Positions 32,801-42,100 are shown, counted from the first letter of the stretch. The stretch: 63,566 nucleotides of DNA from Bacteroidales bacterium (GCA_021738505.1 JAIPBW010000005.1:1-63566), one strand, 5' to 3'. Notes: a model not told the origin generated them from the letters alone. Numbers and translations are program-made.

Positions 32801-35800
32801 GAATATATTGAATTTTGGGTAATGGATCCGTTTATCGATCCGGATGGTACCGGCCCTCAGCAAGCCTTGCAGGATGATGGTGACCTTTATTTCAATCTGG
32901 GGGATATTTCGGAAGACGTTCTGAAGGATGGACGAAAATCGTTCGAAAATGGTTTACCCACATCATCTACGGTAACGGATGTAGACACTACAAGATGGGG
33001 AAGAGTGCCAACACTTCAGGCATTAACAAATTCTTTTGATAATAATCCTTCTTCTCGGGAATATCAGGATGTAGGACTTGACGGATTAAGTGATGAAGCG
33101 GAGCGTGATTTTTATCAGGCTACGTATTTGGATAGAATTGCCAATACTCCCGGTTTGGGAACGAACTCTCAGGCATATCAAAATGCCAGTGATGACCCTT
33201 CAGCTGACAATTACCATTATTACCGGGGATCTGATTATAACAATCAGAAGTTAGGTATCTTAGAGCGGTATAAAGAATTTAACGGCTTAGAAGGAAACTC
33301 TGCTACTGCCGATCAGTCGCCCGAACCTTATCCGACCATGGCGACAACAATGCCGGATGTGGAGGATATTAATCAGGATAATACCTTAAGCGAAGCTGAA
33401 CGGTATTATCAATACCATGTTCACCTTGATCCGCAGGGGATGAAAGTTGGTCAAAATTATATTACTGATGTTTATGAAGCACCGGTAACATTGAAAAATG
33501 ATCAACCAACACAAGTAAAATGGTATCAGTTTAAAATACCCGTTCGCGAACCGGATAAGGTTGTAGGTTCTATTCAGGACTTTAAATCCATACGGTTCAT
33601 GCGGATGTTCATGCGTAATTTTAATGAGCGCGTGGTCCTTAGGTTAGCTACCCTGGAACTTGTCCGCAGCGATTGGCGGAAGTATGACTATTCTCTGCTT
33701 TATCCCGGAGATTATGTGCCTAATGACCAGCAAAGCCAAACATCATTTACGGTTTCTGCTGTTAATATTGAAGAAAACGGACAACGCAAGCCTATTCCTT
33801 ATGTGTTGCCGCCGGAAATTGAACGGGAAACCAATCTGGGTACTACCAATCTGCAAAAGATGAATGAGCAATCCCTCAGCGTGAAAATTCTGAATCTGAT
33901 TGACGGGGATGCCCGCGCCATATACAAAACTGCCGATATGGATATGAGAAGGTACAAAAACCTTGAGATGTTTATCCATGCAGAAAAAGCCAATAATAAT
34001 CAGATTATTGAAGATGGTGATCTAACGGTGTTTGTGCGCCTGGGATCGGATTTCACCAATAATTATTACGAATATGAAGTTCCTCTGGAATTTACTCCCT
34101 GGAATACTTCCGGTTTTGATGAAGAAGCGATTTGGCCCGAGTCCAACAGGATGAAAATAAATCTGCAAAAATTGGTAGATGCAAAGCAGGACCGCAATGT
34201 CGACATGAGACAAGGAAACAATAACCTTAATCTTAACACTCCTTATATCACGTATGTGGATGGCCGGAAGGTGACAGTTAAAGGGACGCCCAATCTGGCA
34301 GAAGTAAAAACTATTATGATCGGAGTGCGCAATCCGAAGAAAGTATCGGTCTCCTCTGATGATGATGGACAGGACAAAAGTGCTGAAATCTGGGTGAATG
34401 AGCTTCGCCTCACTGACTTTCAAAATGAAGGCGGCTGGGCTGCGAATGTCCGCATGGCGGCTGATCTTGCCGACCTTGGTAATGTCACGGTTGCCGGTAA
34501 TATGAGTACGCCCGGATTTGGAAGTATCGAACAAAGCATTACGGAACGCCAAAATGAAAAGAATTACCGGTATGATTTTGCTACAAACCTTCAACTAGGT
34601 AAGTTCTTCCCGGAAAAGACCGGTATCAACATCCCAATGCATTTTGACTATTCCGAATCCTTTAGTGATCCTGAATATAACCCTCTTAACCCCGATGTTA
34701 AATTCGAAGATGATCTGCAAACCTATGAATCCGATCATAAGAGAGATTCCATACGTAACCTTTCACAGGATTATACGCGCAGGAAAAACATTAACTTTAT
34801 GAATGTACGAAAGAATAGAACAGGTGGCTCTTCAGATCCCAAGCCCTGGGATATAGAGAATTTTAACCTGTCCTATTCTTTTAGCGAAATTTATCACCGC
34901 GATATTGATGTGGAACATGATCTGCAAAAAACTTATACAGGAGCATTGGGTTATAATTTCTCCACGAACCCCAAACCTGTTGAACCGTTAAAAAATGTTG
35001 GTTTCTTAAAAAGCCCCTATCTTTCATTAATACGGGATTTTAATTTTAATTATATGCCGCGGACCTTGTCTTTCCGTACAAATATAAACAGGCAGTATAA
35101 TGAACATCTAATGCGGAATAAAACCCAGGCCGATATTATTATCGATACGAATTATGTAAAAACATTTGACTGGAACAGGCAGTATGATCTAAAATATGAT
35201 TTGACAAAATCGCTGAAAATAGACTATCGTGCTGACGCTATGGCTCGTGTGGACGAACCTACCGGTCGACTGGACAAGGAGGATAGCGACTATTCAGCAA
35301 AAATGGATACCATCTGGGATAATGTAATGGATCTGGGACGCATGAATCAATATAGTCATGTGGCAACAGTTAATTATAACATTCCATTTGCAAAATTACC
35401 CCTGCTGAATTGGATCAACGGAAATGCAAAATATAAGGCAAATTATAATTGGCGTGCTGCACCCCGTGCTGCCGAATATCTTGGAAATACTATCGAAAAC
35501 TCCAATACAGTGCAGTTAAATACCAGTTTGAGCATGAATACGCTTTATAATAAAATTGGGTATTTGAAAGAATTGAATTCCAAGGGTAGAGGAGGAAGAG
35601 GCAGAAGAGGGATGGAAAGAAATCAACGCGGACGCAGACCCGGTATGCAGAATGAAGGGGAAAATAAAGAAGAAAGCGACAAAAAAGAGGATGAAGAAGG
35701 TGAAGATAGCATTTTCAGGAAAATAATGGATAATAGCCTGAAAGTCCTGATGGGAGTAAAAAATGTTTCTGTTAATTATACAGAAAACAATGGTACTGTA

Positions 35801-37096
35801 ATGCCAGGTTTTAAAGATGATCCTACAATCCTGGGAAATAATTTTAACACCAATGCTCCGGGGCTTGGGTTTGTTTTTGGAGAGCAAACTGACTTACGGG
35901 AACGAGCATTTAAAAACGGCTGGCTTACGACCAGCGACCGCCTTAACTCTGCTTATATGAAGAAGCATACAAATTCATTAAACGCCAGAGCTACCATCGA
36001 GCCCTATCAAAATTTCCGGATTGAACTTACAGCTAATCGCAATTACACCAATAATTATAAAACATTTTACCGGGCAGACTCTTTGGGTAACTTTAAAAAT
36101 TACTCGGAAAATGAGCAGGGGAGCTTCAGCATGTCATACTTTACATGGAATACTGCCTTTATAAGCGATGATGACTCGGATTATTCCAATGAAAATTTTG
36201 AAAACTTCAGATCATATTTGCTAAAAATTGCCAATCGTCTCTCAAAAAACAATCCCAATTCGGATTTCAATCAACGCGATAGCCTTGGGTTTCCCGATGG
36301 CTATAGTATGACATCTCAGGATGTTATGGTTCCTTCATTTTTGGCTGCTTATGGTGGTAAAAATCCGGATAAAATAAGTTTGGATTACTTCCCGGATATA
36401 CCTTTACCTAACTGGCGCTTAACATTTAATGGACTGACAAACATTGACCTTGTTGGGGATTTGTTTAAAAATGTGTCTATTAATCACTCTTATAGCTCTA
36501 CCTATACTATTGGCGGATATCAATCGAATACGGAATATGATGAAACGAACGACGGTTTTCAATATATCCGCCGGCAGACGGGTGTCTTTATTCCTGAATA
36601 TGAAATCAATCAGGTCATGATAACCGAGCAGTTTAGTCCGCTTATCAGCTTTGATATGACCATGCATAATAGCCTGACCACAAGGATTGAGGTCAAGAAA
36701 TCCAGGAACCTGGCATTGAGCTTTTCCAACAACCAGTTGACTCAGATTAGTAGTTCGGAATTTGTTATAGGTGCCGGATACAGGGTGAAAGATGTTCAGT
36801 TTGTTATCAAAACCGGAGGCCAGTCAAGACGACTGAGCAGTGACTTGAATATTAAGGTCGACCTTTCTTTCCGGGATAATAAGACCGTGTTGCGTAAATT
36901 GGTGGAAGATGCCAATCAGATTTCCGCCGGACAAAAAGTGATTTCAATTAATACTTCTGTAGATTATAAAATAAGCAAGTCAATCAATCTGAGATTATTC
37001 TACGACCAGGTTATCAATGATCCTTATGTCTCTTCTCAAATAGAAAATTCCAATATTAATGCAGGAATTAGCCTGAGCTTTACACTGGCTCAATAG
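29813..37096 (+). CDS. sprA: SprA, T9SS outer membrane translocon
   Basis: SprA is the giant (2427 residues) 36-strand barrel that forms the protein-conducting channel of the type IX secretion system. It has a signal-anchor N-terminus (YIFSSVVVLLLLILKV), the conserved DIRPQGTVELIFG, GDISMPL and YIDDFEGSASGRDI motifs, and a barrel-like C-terminus ending LSFTLAQ. Around residues 1920-1970 there is an Arg/Gly-rich then Glu/Lys-rich low-complexity insert (GRGGRGRRG...). The only start that keeps the signal peptide is TTG at 29813; an ATG frame just upstream (29788) ends in TAA after 13 codons one frame off, so a 1-base frameshift at the start is an alternative. Confidence 0.95.
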   Translation: MIHFNKYIFSSVVVLLLLILKVNDGFAVHSEDSDLKVNRPVAIFPPDSLDNDTINGDSIRYPIPEEMSVYDISTRHKLYLENPENISTEIEYDPQTNRYYFQHKVGSLQYRPPSYMTLEEYVDYDMEQSMRQHWKSRLESEAGGEDGGIIPSINIGEVGEDIFGGNTIDIRPQGTVELIFGVMSSHRADPALDEKQQRTTNFDFQEKIQMNVDAKVGDKIDFGVNYNTEATFDFDNKMKLQYEGDEDEIIKTIEAGDISMPLQNTLIRGSQSLFGVKSKLQFGKTTVTTVFSKQESETSNITVAGGAEKKEFEIKADEYEERKHYFLAQYFRDHYDEALEDLPVVNSPVNITKVEVWITNIGPATEQNRNIVALQDLGEKEPYNDNVNPNFNSDKYPDNSSNDMLTMLLDKQNLRNINNVSNYLTSPPANFNNSIDFEKVENARKLKQSEYTLNSKLGFISLNSRLDADQVLAVAYEYTVIGSDSVYQVGEFSTDGITAPKALVTKMLKSTAQNTQVPIWDLMMKNIYSLGAYQVSREDFRFNVLYQKAESGVPMGYLTEGKIEGEPLIRVLNMDNVNVNMDPTPDGVFDFIDNAASSGGTIEASKGRIYFPVVEPFGSSLRKAFDDPKIADKYAYDSLYTMTKHNARQYPDKNRFIMKGEYKSSSGSEISLNAMNVPEGSVTVTAGGVPLKENVDYTVDYTLGRVKIINEGVLNSGTPINISLESNSQFNVQTKTLIGTHVNYSLSDEANVGATIMNLTERPITQKVDYGNEPISNTLWGLNGTYQDESRLLTKWVDKLPFIETKAPSNITVDGEFAHLIPGHARGIGKVGTSYIDDFEGSASGRDIKNPGQWKLASTPQKQPQLFPEAETDSIAYGFNRAKLNWFVIDPLFVRNNNLTPDHIQNNKDLQSNHYVREIKEKEVFPNKETPNNQPTNMAVLNLAYYPDERGPYNFDVDGGKFSAGINADGSLKNPSSRWGGIMRKIDGTDFEATNIEYIEFWVMDPFIDPDGTGPQQALQDDGDLYFNLGDISEDVLKDGRKSFENGLPTSSTVTDVDTTRWGRVPTLQALTNSFDNNPSSREYQDVGLDGLSDEAERDFYQATYLDRIANTPGLGTNSQAYQNASDDPSADNYHYYRGSDYNNQKLGILERYKEFNGLEGNSATADQSPEPYPTMATTMPDVEDINQDNTLSEAERYYQYHVHLDPQGMKVGQNYITDVYEAPVTLKNDQPTQVKWYQFKIPVREPDKVVGSIQDFKSIRFMRMFMRNFNERVVLRLATLELVRSDWRKYDYSLLYPGDYVPNDQQSQTSFTVSAVNIEENGQRKPIPYVLPPEIERETNLGTTNLQKMNEQSLSVKILNLIDGDARAIYKTADMDMRRYKNLEMFIHAEKANNNQIIEDGDLTVFVRLGSDFTNNYYEYEVPLEFTPWNTSGFDEEAIWPESNRMKINLQKLVDAKQDRNVDMRQGNNNLNLNTPYITYVDGRKVTVKGTPNLAEVKTIMIGVRNPKKVSVSSDDDGQDKSAEIWVNELRLTDFQNEGGWAANVRMAADLADLGNVTVAGNMSTPGFGSIEQSITERQNEKNYRYDFATNLQLGKFFPEKTGINIPMHFDYSESFSDPEYNPLNPDVKFEDDLQTYESDHKRDSIRNLSQDYTRRKNINFMNVRKNRTGGSSDPKPWDIENFNLSYSFSEIYHRDIDVEHDLQKTYTGALGYNFSTNPKPVEPLKNVGFLKSPYLSLIRDFNFNYMPRTLSFRTNINRQYNEHLMRNKTQADIIIDTNYVKTFDWNRQYDLKYDLTKSLKIDYRADAMARVDEPTGRLDKEDSDYSAKMDTIWDNVMDLGRMNQYSHVATVNYNIPFAKLPLLNWINGNAKYKANYNWRAAPRAAEYLGNTIENSNTVQLNTSLSMNTLYNKIGYLKELNSKGRGGRGRRGMERNQRGRRPGMQNEGENKEESDKKEDEEGEDSIFRKIMDNSLKVLMGVKNVSVNYTENNGTVMPGFKDDPTILGNNFNTNAPGLGFVFGEQTDLRERAFKNGWLTTSDRLNSAYMKKHTNSLNARATIEPYQNFRIELTANRNYTNNYKTFYRADSLGNFKNYSENEQGSFSMSYFTWNTAFISDDDSDYSNENFENFRSYLLKIANRLSKNNPNSDFNQRDSLGFPDGYSMTSQDVMVPSFLAAYGGKNPDKISLDYFPDIPLPNWRLTFNGLTNIDLVGDLFKNVSINHSYSSTYTIGGYQSNTEYDETNDGFQYIRRQTGVFIPEYEINQVMITEQFSPLISFDMTMHNSLTTRIEVKKSRNLALSFSNNQLTQISSSEFVIGAGYRVKDVQFVIKTGGQSRRLSSDLNIKVDLSFRDNKTVLRKLVEDANQISAGQKVISINTSVDYKISKSINLRLFYDQVINDPYVSSQIENSNINAGISLSFTLAQ

Positions 37097-37125
37097 GTCA
37101 CAGGAAAAAATGCCGGGGTATAGAC

Positions 37126-37157
37126 AAAAAAAGACAGACCATAGCAGCCTGTCTTTC
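37126..37157 (-). terminator. Terminator between sprA and DUF2892 gene
   Basis: AAAGACAG (37130-37137) and CTGTCTTT (37149-37156) form a perfect 8-bp stem with an 11-nt loop. On the minus strand the stem runs into a TTTTTTT run, so it terminates the leftward DUF2892 transcript. In plus direction it may also help to end sprA, although the T-tract is shorter. Confidence 0.7.
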
Positions 37158-37208
37158 TCCATAGAAAATCTTTTGCAGATCGTTTTCAACCTGCTTTAAT
37201 AATTCAGG

Positions 37209-37685
37209 TTAGGAACCTTTTTCTTTATCTTTATCTTCTTCTTTCTTTTTCTCTTCATCTGAAGTTTCCTGTTTCTTATCTTCCTTTTCCTGACTTTCTT
37301 CTGTGGAAGCCTTTTTTTCGGTTTCTTCCCCTGCAGTCTTTTCCTGACTTTGATCCTCACCGGGTTTTTTCTTGCTTTCTTCTTCTCCGGTCATTTCCTC
37401 TTTTTGCTCCTCTTCTGCCTTTTTATTCTCCTCTTTTTCACCGGTTTTCACCTTATTTTTTACTTCACCGGAAGTAGACTGCTCTTCCACGGGGCATGTT
37501 TTTACACCCAGAATAGCATAAAGACCACAGAATGAAACCAGGGATGTGACCACTAAAATAATTGCCACAATACCCAGGACGATTGCCAGGGTTCCTGTAA
37601 TGACTTCCGTAAAATAAAGTATGCCAATCAACACTGCTAATAGCAGGCGGATGACTTTGTCTGTTTTTCCTACATTTTTCTTCAT
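37209..37685 (-). CDS. DUF2892 (YgaP-like) membrane protein with Glu/Lys tail
   Basis: This encodes 158 residues. The first 66 are a DUF2892 two-helix unit: MKKNVGKTDKVIRLLLAVLIG, a second helix with LGIVAIILVVTSLVSFCGLYAILGVKTC, with the two conserved cysteines (Cys53, Cys64). The remaining 90 residues are almost only Glu, Lys, Asp, Ser, Thr and Gln in repetitive blocks (EKEENKKAEEEQKEE and so on). Such a tail is absent from normal DUF2892 proteins, which end soon after the second helix. The tail is likely disordered and cytoplasmic. Confidence 0.8.
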   Translation of the reverse strand: MKKNVGKTDKVIRLLLAVLIGILYFTEVITGTLAIVLGIVAIILVVTSLVSFCGLYAILGVKTCPVEEQSTSGEVKNKVKTGEKEENKKAEEEQKEEMTGEEESKKKPGEDQSQEKTAGEETEKKASTEESQEKEDKKQETSDEEKKKEEDKDKEKGS

Positions 37686-38067
37686 AAGTTTATTTTTTTA
37701 TGGATTTAGATAGATTATCGCTTGATATGTTCAATCTAATTTTTTGGGTTTTTCTGTGTTTCCTAAAGAGGTAACATAACGTAATGTTAACTAAACAGTT
37801 GAGCACAACTTATAATCTAAACAGTCAAAAATTCTTTTTGTTCATTTTTAATTCTGATTAACAATCTCATAGCCTGCATAATAATCTGTAAAGGGTTAAT
37901 ATGATTGTTTTAGTAAAAAAAACACCAAAGAAATAATTCAATCTGCTATTTCTCTAATTCTATATGCCTGTTTAACTGGCAGATATGCCTGGATTTTATA
38001 CAGTATTTAAAGCTAATTTGTTGGCTAATTTTTCGTAATTTTAACTCAAATTTTAAATTCAAAAATT
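37686..38067. other. AT-rich intergenic region with one palindrome
   Basis: This 382-nt region between divergent genes holds no credible ORF. The only clear structure is an 18-bp near-palindrome TAACATAACGTAATGTTA (37772-37789; 8 of 9 pairs match), about 87 nt upstream of the DUF2892 start codon, of the kind bound by a dimeric regulator. No convincing TAnnTTTG promoter with a spaced TTG is seen, although AT-rich TAATTTT(T/A) sequences precede the gene at 38068. Confidence 0.4.
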
Positions 38068-39996
38068 ATGCGCAACCTTTTGTTAACGCTTCCCCTGCTG
38101 GCAAGCTTTTTATTTCTTGCGGCTCAGGGTTTTGCAGAGAACAACAATAACAATTACGAGGATTACGATGCAGTTACTGTTTTTGACAGCACAACCGTCG
38201 ATGTCCAACCCAGTGGACTGAGTTATGTAAACATCCACAAGCTCATCAAAATCAATACAGTAAAAGGAGCCAAACAAAACCATACGGTTCGATTTGATTA
38301 TGACCCGCTTTCGGCTTTTGTAAGAATTGATGAAGCAATTATCCACCGTGCTACCGGAGAAACGGAAAAAATCGACACGAGTCTTGTCAAAGATTATCCG
38401 GCAGCCGCTCGAATGATTTACTGGGGAGCAAGAAAGAAAATGATCCCGGTAGGCAGGCTTAATCCCGGCGATAAAATAGAAGTGAAAATGTTTCGCAAAG
38501 GGTTTACTTATGCATTGTTGCAACAGGAAGACGACCGCTACGTTCCTCCAATGCGCGGACATTATTACGATATTGTGGAATTCTGGAGCGATCAGCCCAT
38601 AAAAGAAAAAGTTTATCAGGTATACGCCCCTAAAGAAAAGCCTTTGCAATATGAATTTTATAACGGTGAAGTCGGAGTATCTTCCCGTTTCATAGACAGT
38701 CAAATCGTTTACACTTTTACAAAAAAAGATATTTTCCCTATCCAGCGGGAGCCGCACATGGTTGCCCTCACAAACATAGCCCCAAAGCTTTTGCTTACGA
38801 CCAGCCCGGACTGGGAGGCAAAGTCCGTCTGGTTTTATAATGTAAATGAAGATTACGGCAGCTTTGAAACTACTCCTGAGATAACCCAAAAAACGAAAGA
38901 AATTTTGGAGGGCGCTGACTCAGAGCTGGACTCTATCTCCCGGCTCACGCACTGGGTCGCCGATGAGATCAGATACTCCGGAATTTCCATGGGAGAAGGC
39001 GAAGGGTACACTCTTCACAAAGGGGAAACGATTTTTCGCGACAGAATAGGTGTTTGTAAAGATAAAGCCGGCATGCTCATTACTATGCTGCGCGCTGCCG
39101 GTTTTGAATCTTATGCCGCTATGACTATGGCCGGCTCACGCATTGAAGATATCCCAGCAGATCAGTTCAACCACAGCATTACGGTTGTTAAGATGAGCGA
39201 TGGCTCATGGAAAATCCTCGATCCTACGTGGGTTCCTTTTGTCAGGGAATTATGGTCCAGTGCGGAGCAGCAACAAAATTACCTGTTGGGGCTGCCCGAA
39301 GGATCTGATTTAAAGAAAACACCCGTTTCCGATCCGGAAAATCACTATTTTAACTTGACCCTGAACACAACCCTAAACAGCAACGGAACCCTAAGCGGAA
39401 CGCTTCACCTGGAAGCCGAAGGGCAGTCTGATGCTGCTATCCGTGGGTTTTTTACACGTAACCCTGTCAGTAAATGGTATGCCTACGTAGAACGGCAGAT
39501 TACCGGAGTTGATCCGGCAGCAAAAATAAAAAGTCTTGATTATGGTGATCCTTACGATTATTCCAATCCCATTCAAATAAATATTGAATTTGAAATCCCG
39601 CATTATGCTACGCAGGCTAACGGGAAATTGTACGTAAACCCATTAAGCACACAGCCGCTGTTTATGGCAGCTAATTACCATAGAAACTTCAGTGGTAACA
39701 TCAAAGAACGTAAATATGCATTTAAAGACCGTTGCTCCCGATTAGTAACCATCAAGGAGACAATGCAGTTGCCGGCCAACATAAGCACAGCCAAAGTTCC
39801 CGATGACGCAGAAGGCCGCTCATCCGCTGCTGACTATAACTTATCTTACCAACAAAAAAACAATACGCTTGTAATGAGCCAAAGGCTTTCATTTAAAAAA
39901 CGAGTGTATAAAGCCAGCGAATGGCCGGGATACAAAAATGCCATAATGGCCCAAAAGAAATTTGAAAATAAACCGGTAATAATCACCTTAAAATAA
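38068..39996 (+). CDS. Exported DUF3857 and transglutaminase-like protein
   Basis: This encodes 642 residues with a signal peptide (LLTLPLLASFLFLAAQGFA, cleavage before EN). A DUF3857 beta domain covers about 35-230. A transglutaminase-like papain-fold domain (about 275-395) has an intact triad: Cys330 (RIGVCKDKAGM), His369 (FNHSITVV) and Asp385 (KILDPTW). A C-terminal beta-rich domain (DUF3858-like) follows. It is a periplasmic or surface protein widely found in Bacteroidota, of unknown substrate. It is followed after 8 nt by a paralogue, so the two are co-transcribed. Confidence 0.85.
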   Translation: MRNLLLTLPLLASFLFLAAQGFAENNNNNYEDYDAVTVFDSTTVDVQPSGLSYVNIHKLIKINTVKGAKQNHTVRFDYDPLSAFVRIDEAIIHRATGETEKIDTSLVKDYPAAARMIYWGARKKMIPVGRLNPGDKIEVKMFRKGFTYALLQQEDDRYVPPMRGHYYDIVEFWSDQPIKEKVYQVYAPKEKPLQYEFYNGEVGVSSRFIDSQIVYTFTKKDIFPIQREPHMVALTNIAPKLLLTTSPDWEAKSVWFYNVNEDYGSFETTPEITQKTKEILEGADSELDSISRLTHWVADEIRYSGISMGEGEGYTLHKGETIFRDRIGVCKDKAGMLITMLRAAGFESYAAMTMAGSRIEDIPADQFNHSITVVKMSDGSWKILDPTWVPFVRELWSSAEQQQNYLLGLPEGSDLKKTPVSDPENHYFNLTLNTTLNSNGTLSGTLHLEAEGQSDAAIRGFFTRNPVSKWYAYVERQITGVDPAAKIKSLDYGDPYDYSNPIQINIEFEIPHYATQANGKLYVNPLSTQPLFMAANYHRNFSGNIKERKYAFKDRCSRLVTIKETMQLPANISTAKVPDDAEGRSSAADYNLSYQQKNNTLVMSQRLSFKKRVYKASEWPGYKNAIMAQKKFENKPVIITLK

Positions 39997-40004
39997 ATCC
40001 AATT

Positions 40005-41831
40005 ATGTTACGCATATATTTTTCTTCTGTAATATTTATTCTTGTCTTCTTCTTAAGCAGTAATCAAGCTTTTTGCGAAGAATATGAACATGATGCGGTT
40101 TATCATGAATTAAAAAAAGAATACAAACTCAATGAGGACGGAAGTATAGAGTTCCACTATTATAAAAAACTGGAGATCAAAACTTATTATGCTTTTCACC
40201 GAAAGTACGGAGAAACTTTCATTGTTTACAATCCAAAATATCAGGATTTGACCATTAACAAATCCGTTACGACAATGGCAGATGGCACAGTTGTCCCTGC
40301 CCCTGACAATGCGTTTAATGAAGTACTCCCCCGGCAAGCGAAGAATGCTCCGGCCTACAATCATTTGCGCGAGATGGTTGTCACTCACACAGGACTGCAG
40401 AAAGGAGCTGTTATTGAACTGGATTATACCATTACGAGTAAAGCCGGATTTTATCCTTTGCTGATGAACCGTGAAATCCTCTCGAAAGAGATTCCGGTGA
40501 AAAAGATGGAAGTTATCGCAAGCATCCCTGAAGATGCAGTTTTAAATCATCAGGCTACTGGCATAAGGACAGCACCCGAGGTTAAGAAAAATGACGGACG
40601 AAAACACTATTCCTGGAAATTTTCAAACCTGGATGCCCACCCTTCCGAACCATACAGCCCCAAACCATATCAATTCCTTCCGATGCTGGAATTTTCCACG
40701 GGAAACATAGCCAAAGAGATTGCTGCCATTAATGCAAAAGAGGCAAAATCAACCGAAGCTTTCAATACGCAAATGGAAGATATCCTGCGGATCATAGAAC
40801 TACCCGGAGAGTCAAAAAAGACAGAACGCATCTATCAACTTTATAAATTTGTAAAAGAAAACATCAATCATTATACTATCAACCCGGCATATTATGGTTT
40901 TAAGCCACGTTCGGCCAACAAGGTCTTACAGTCTAACGGAGCTAAGGAATTGGAAGCCTGCCGTTTGCTTGCAAAAATGCTACAACATACGGACATTGAA
41001 GCTGAGTTGGTTTATGCCTTTTCGCATAGTTCCACACGGCCGGAAAAAAACCTTATGTTTCCTGCATTTCCCATGGTCCAGGTAGAATATGAGCGTGAAA
41101 GCTTGTTTTTAAATCCGTTCCACTCGTTGGATAAAAATCCATTGTTGCATAACAAAAATCTATCTGTTTATTTTCTTGAAGGGAAACGAGCAGGAAGAAT
41201 CATCCCCGTAAAAAAATATAACGATAACATCTTTGCCCTTACCATGGACCTTAATCTGGATAAAAAAGATAACGTCACCGGAACAGCAAAAATTAACCTT
41301 TCCGGAGCCTTTAACCAGCGTTTGAATTTTATGCTAAATCAGGAGAAAGCAGTCAATAGTCTAGCCAATCATTTAGGGCTAAAGTTTTCCGATGCCGAAG
41401 TTAATGTCGAATCTTCCCGGACTACTATTCATGCTAAAGTGGATGCAGGGAAACTATCACAATTGAATGGGCTAAAATCGTTTTCTATGGACAACTTCCG
41501 TTTAAAGACCGGTGAGATAAATCTTTCTCGAATCAGTGATAAACGGAAAAATCCATTGTCTCTTGACTTTCCGTTTACCGAGAAACTTGATATAACACTC
41601 AACTTACCTGATGAAGCACAACCCATAATGGATAACAAGAGAGAAAGCACTCATAAAACAAAAAATAGCTTGTTCCAGTGCAAGATAAAGCCACGCAGCA
41701 ATAAAATACTTATTGAGCGGGAGCTGACGATTGATAAAGAACGGTCATCCCAAAACTTTAACTACCAGGGAATGAAAACCATGATGCTCTATACCAGAAT
41801 GCAGAAACACAATCAAATTTTATTTAAATAA
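40005..41831 (+). CDS. Second DUF3857 protein, inactive transglutaminase fold
   Basis: This encodes 608 residues with a signal peptide (IFILVFFLSSNQAFC). It has the same domain order as the upstream paralogue. By alignment with that protein, all three catalytic residues are replaced: Cys becomes Lys314 (SNGAKELEACRLL), His becomes Met (FPMVQVEYE) and Asp becomes Asn (LFLNPFH). The fold is likely kept but not the chemistry, so it may act as a partner or ligand-binding subunit of the active protein encoded just before it. Confidence 0.8.
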   Translation: MLRIYFSSVIFILVFFLSSNQAFCEEYEHDAVYHELKKEYKLNEDGSIEFHYYKKLEIKTYYAFHRKYGETFIVYNPKYQDLTINKSVTTMADGTVVPAPDNAFNEVLPRQAKNAPAYNHLREMVVTHTGLQKGAVIELDYTITSKAGFYPLLMNREILSKEIPVKKMEVIASIPEDAVLNHQATGIRTAPEVKKNDGRKHYSWKFSNLDAHPSEPYSPKPYQFLPMLEFSTGNIAKEIAAINAKEAKSTEAFNTQMEDILRIIELPGESKKTERIYQLYKFVKENINHYTINPAYYGFKPRSANKVLQSNGAKELEACRLLAKMLQHTDIEAELVYAFSHSSTRPEKNLMFPAFPMVQVEYERESLFLNPFHSLDKNPLLHNKNLSVYFLEGKRAGRIIPVKKYNDNIFALTMDLNLDKKDNVTGTAKINLSGAFNQRLNFMLNQEKAVNSLANHLGLKFSDAEVNVESSRTTIHAKVDAGKLSQLNGLKSFSMDNFRLKTGEINLSRISDKRKNPLSLDFPFTEKLDITLNLPDEAQPIMDNKRESTHKTKNSLFQCKIKPRSNKILIERELTIDKERSSQNFNYQGMKTMMLYTRMQKHNQILFK

Positions 41832-41853
41832 CTCCAATGTTGTGTAAAAAAAC

Positions 41854-41861
41854 TATTTTTG
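41854..41861 (+). promoter_or_regulatory. -7 promoter motif TATTTTTG
   Basis: This exact TAnnTTTG match lies 24 nt before the zinc-ribbon start codon, so a transcript would start near 41868. The nearest TTG is only 11 bp upstream, too close for a standard -33, so the promoter is only half supported. Confidence 0.35.
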
Positions 41862-41884
41862 CACTGCATTAAAAGCAAACACTT

Positions 41885-42100
41885 ATGAGTCAGGGCAAGC
41901 AATACATCTGTCCGAAATGCGGAAACCGGAATTATGAACTGGATAGCTTTGCAGCTACCGGTGGCGGGTTTGCCAAATTATTTGATGTGCAGAACAAACG
42001 TTTCACAACAATCACATGCACTCAATGTAAGTACACAGAAATTTATAAAGGCTCGACCGGCAAAATGAGTAATATTCTTGATTTTCTGGCTGGTGGATAA
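41885..42100 (+). CDS. Small zinc-ribbon protein
   Basis: This encodes 71 residues. One zinc ribbon is formed by Cys9-x2-Cys12 (YICPKCGNRNYEL) and Cys45-x2-Cys48 (ITCTQCKYTEIYK), separated by a Gly/Phe-rich loop (AATGGGFAKLFDVQNKRF). This matches a widespread family of small nucleic-acid-binding zinc-ribbon proteins of unknown function. It is followed by glyS after 14 nt and is probably co-transcribed with it. Confidence 0.8.
   Translation: MSQGKQYICPKCGNRNYELDSFAATGGGFAKLFDVQNKRFTTITCTQCKYTEIYKGSTGKMSNILDFLAGG

Noticed and set aside
38110-38889. 259-codon frame antisense to the first DUF3857 gene
   Set aside because: It has the composition of a shadow frame (many Ile, Phe and Val from the complement). 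It lies wholly within a well-supported gene and has no recognisable domain.
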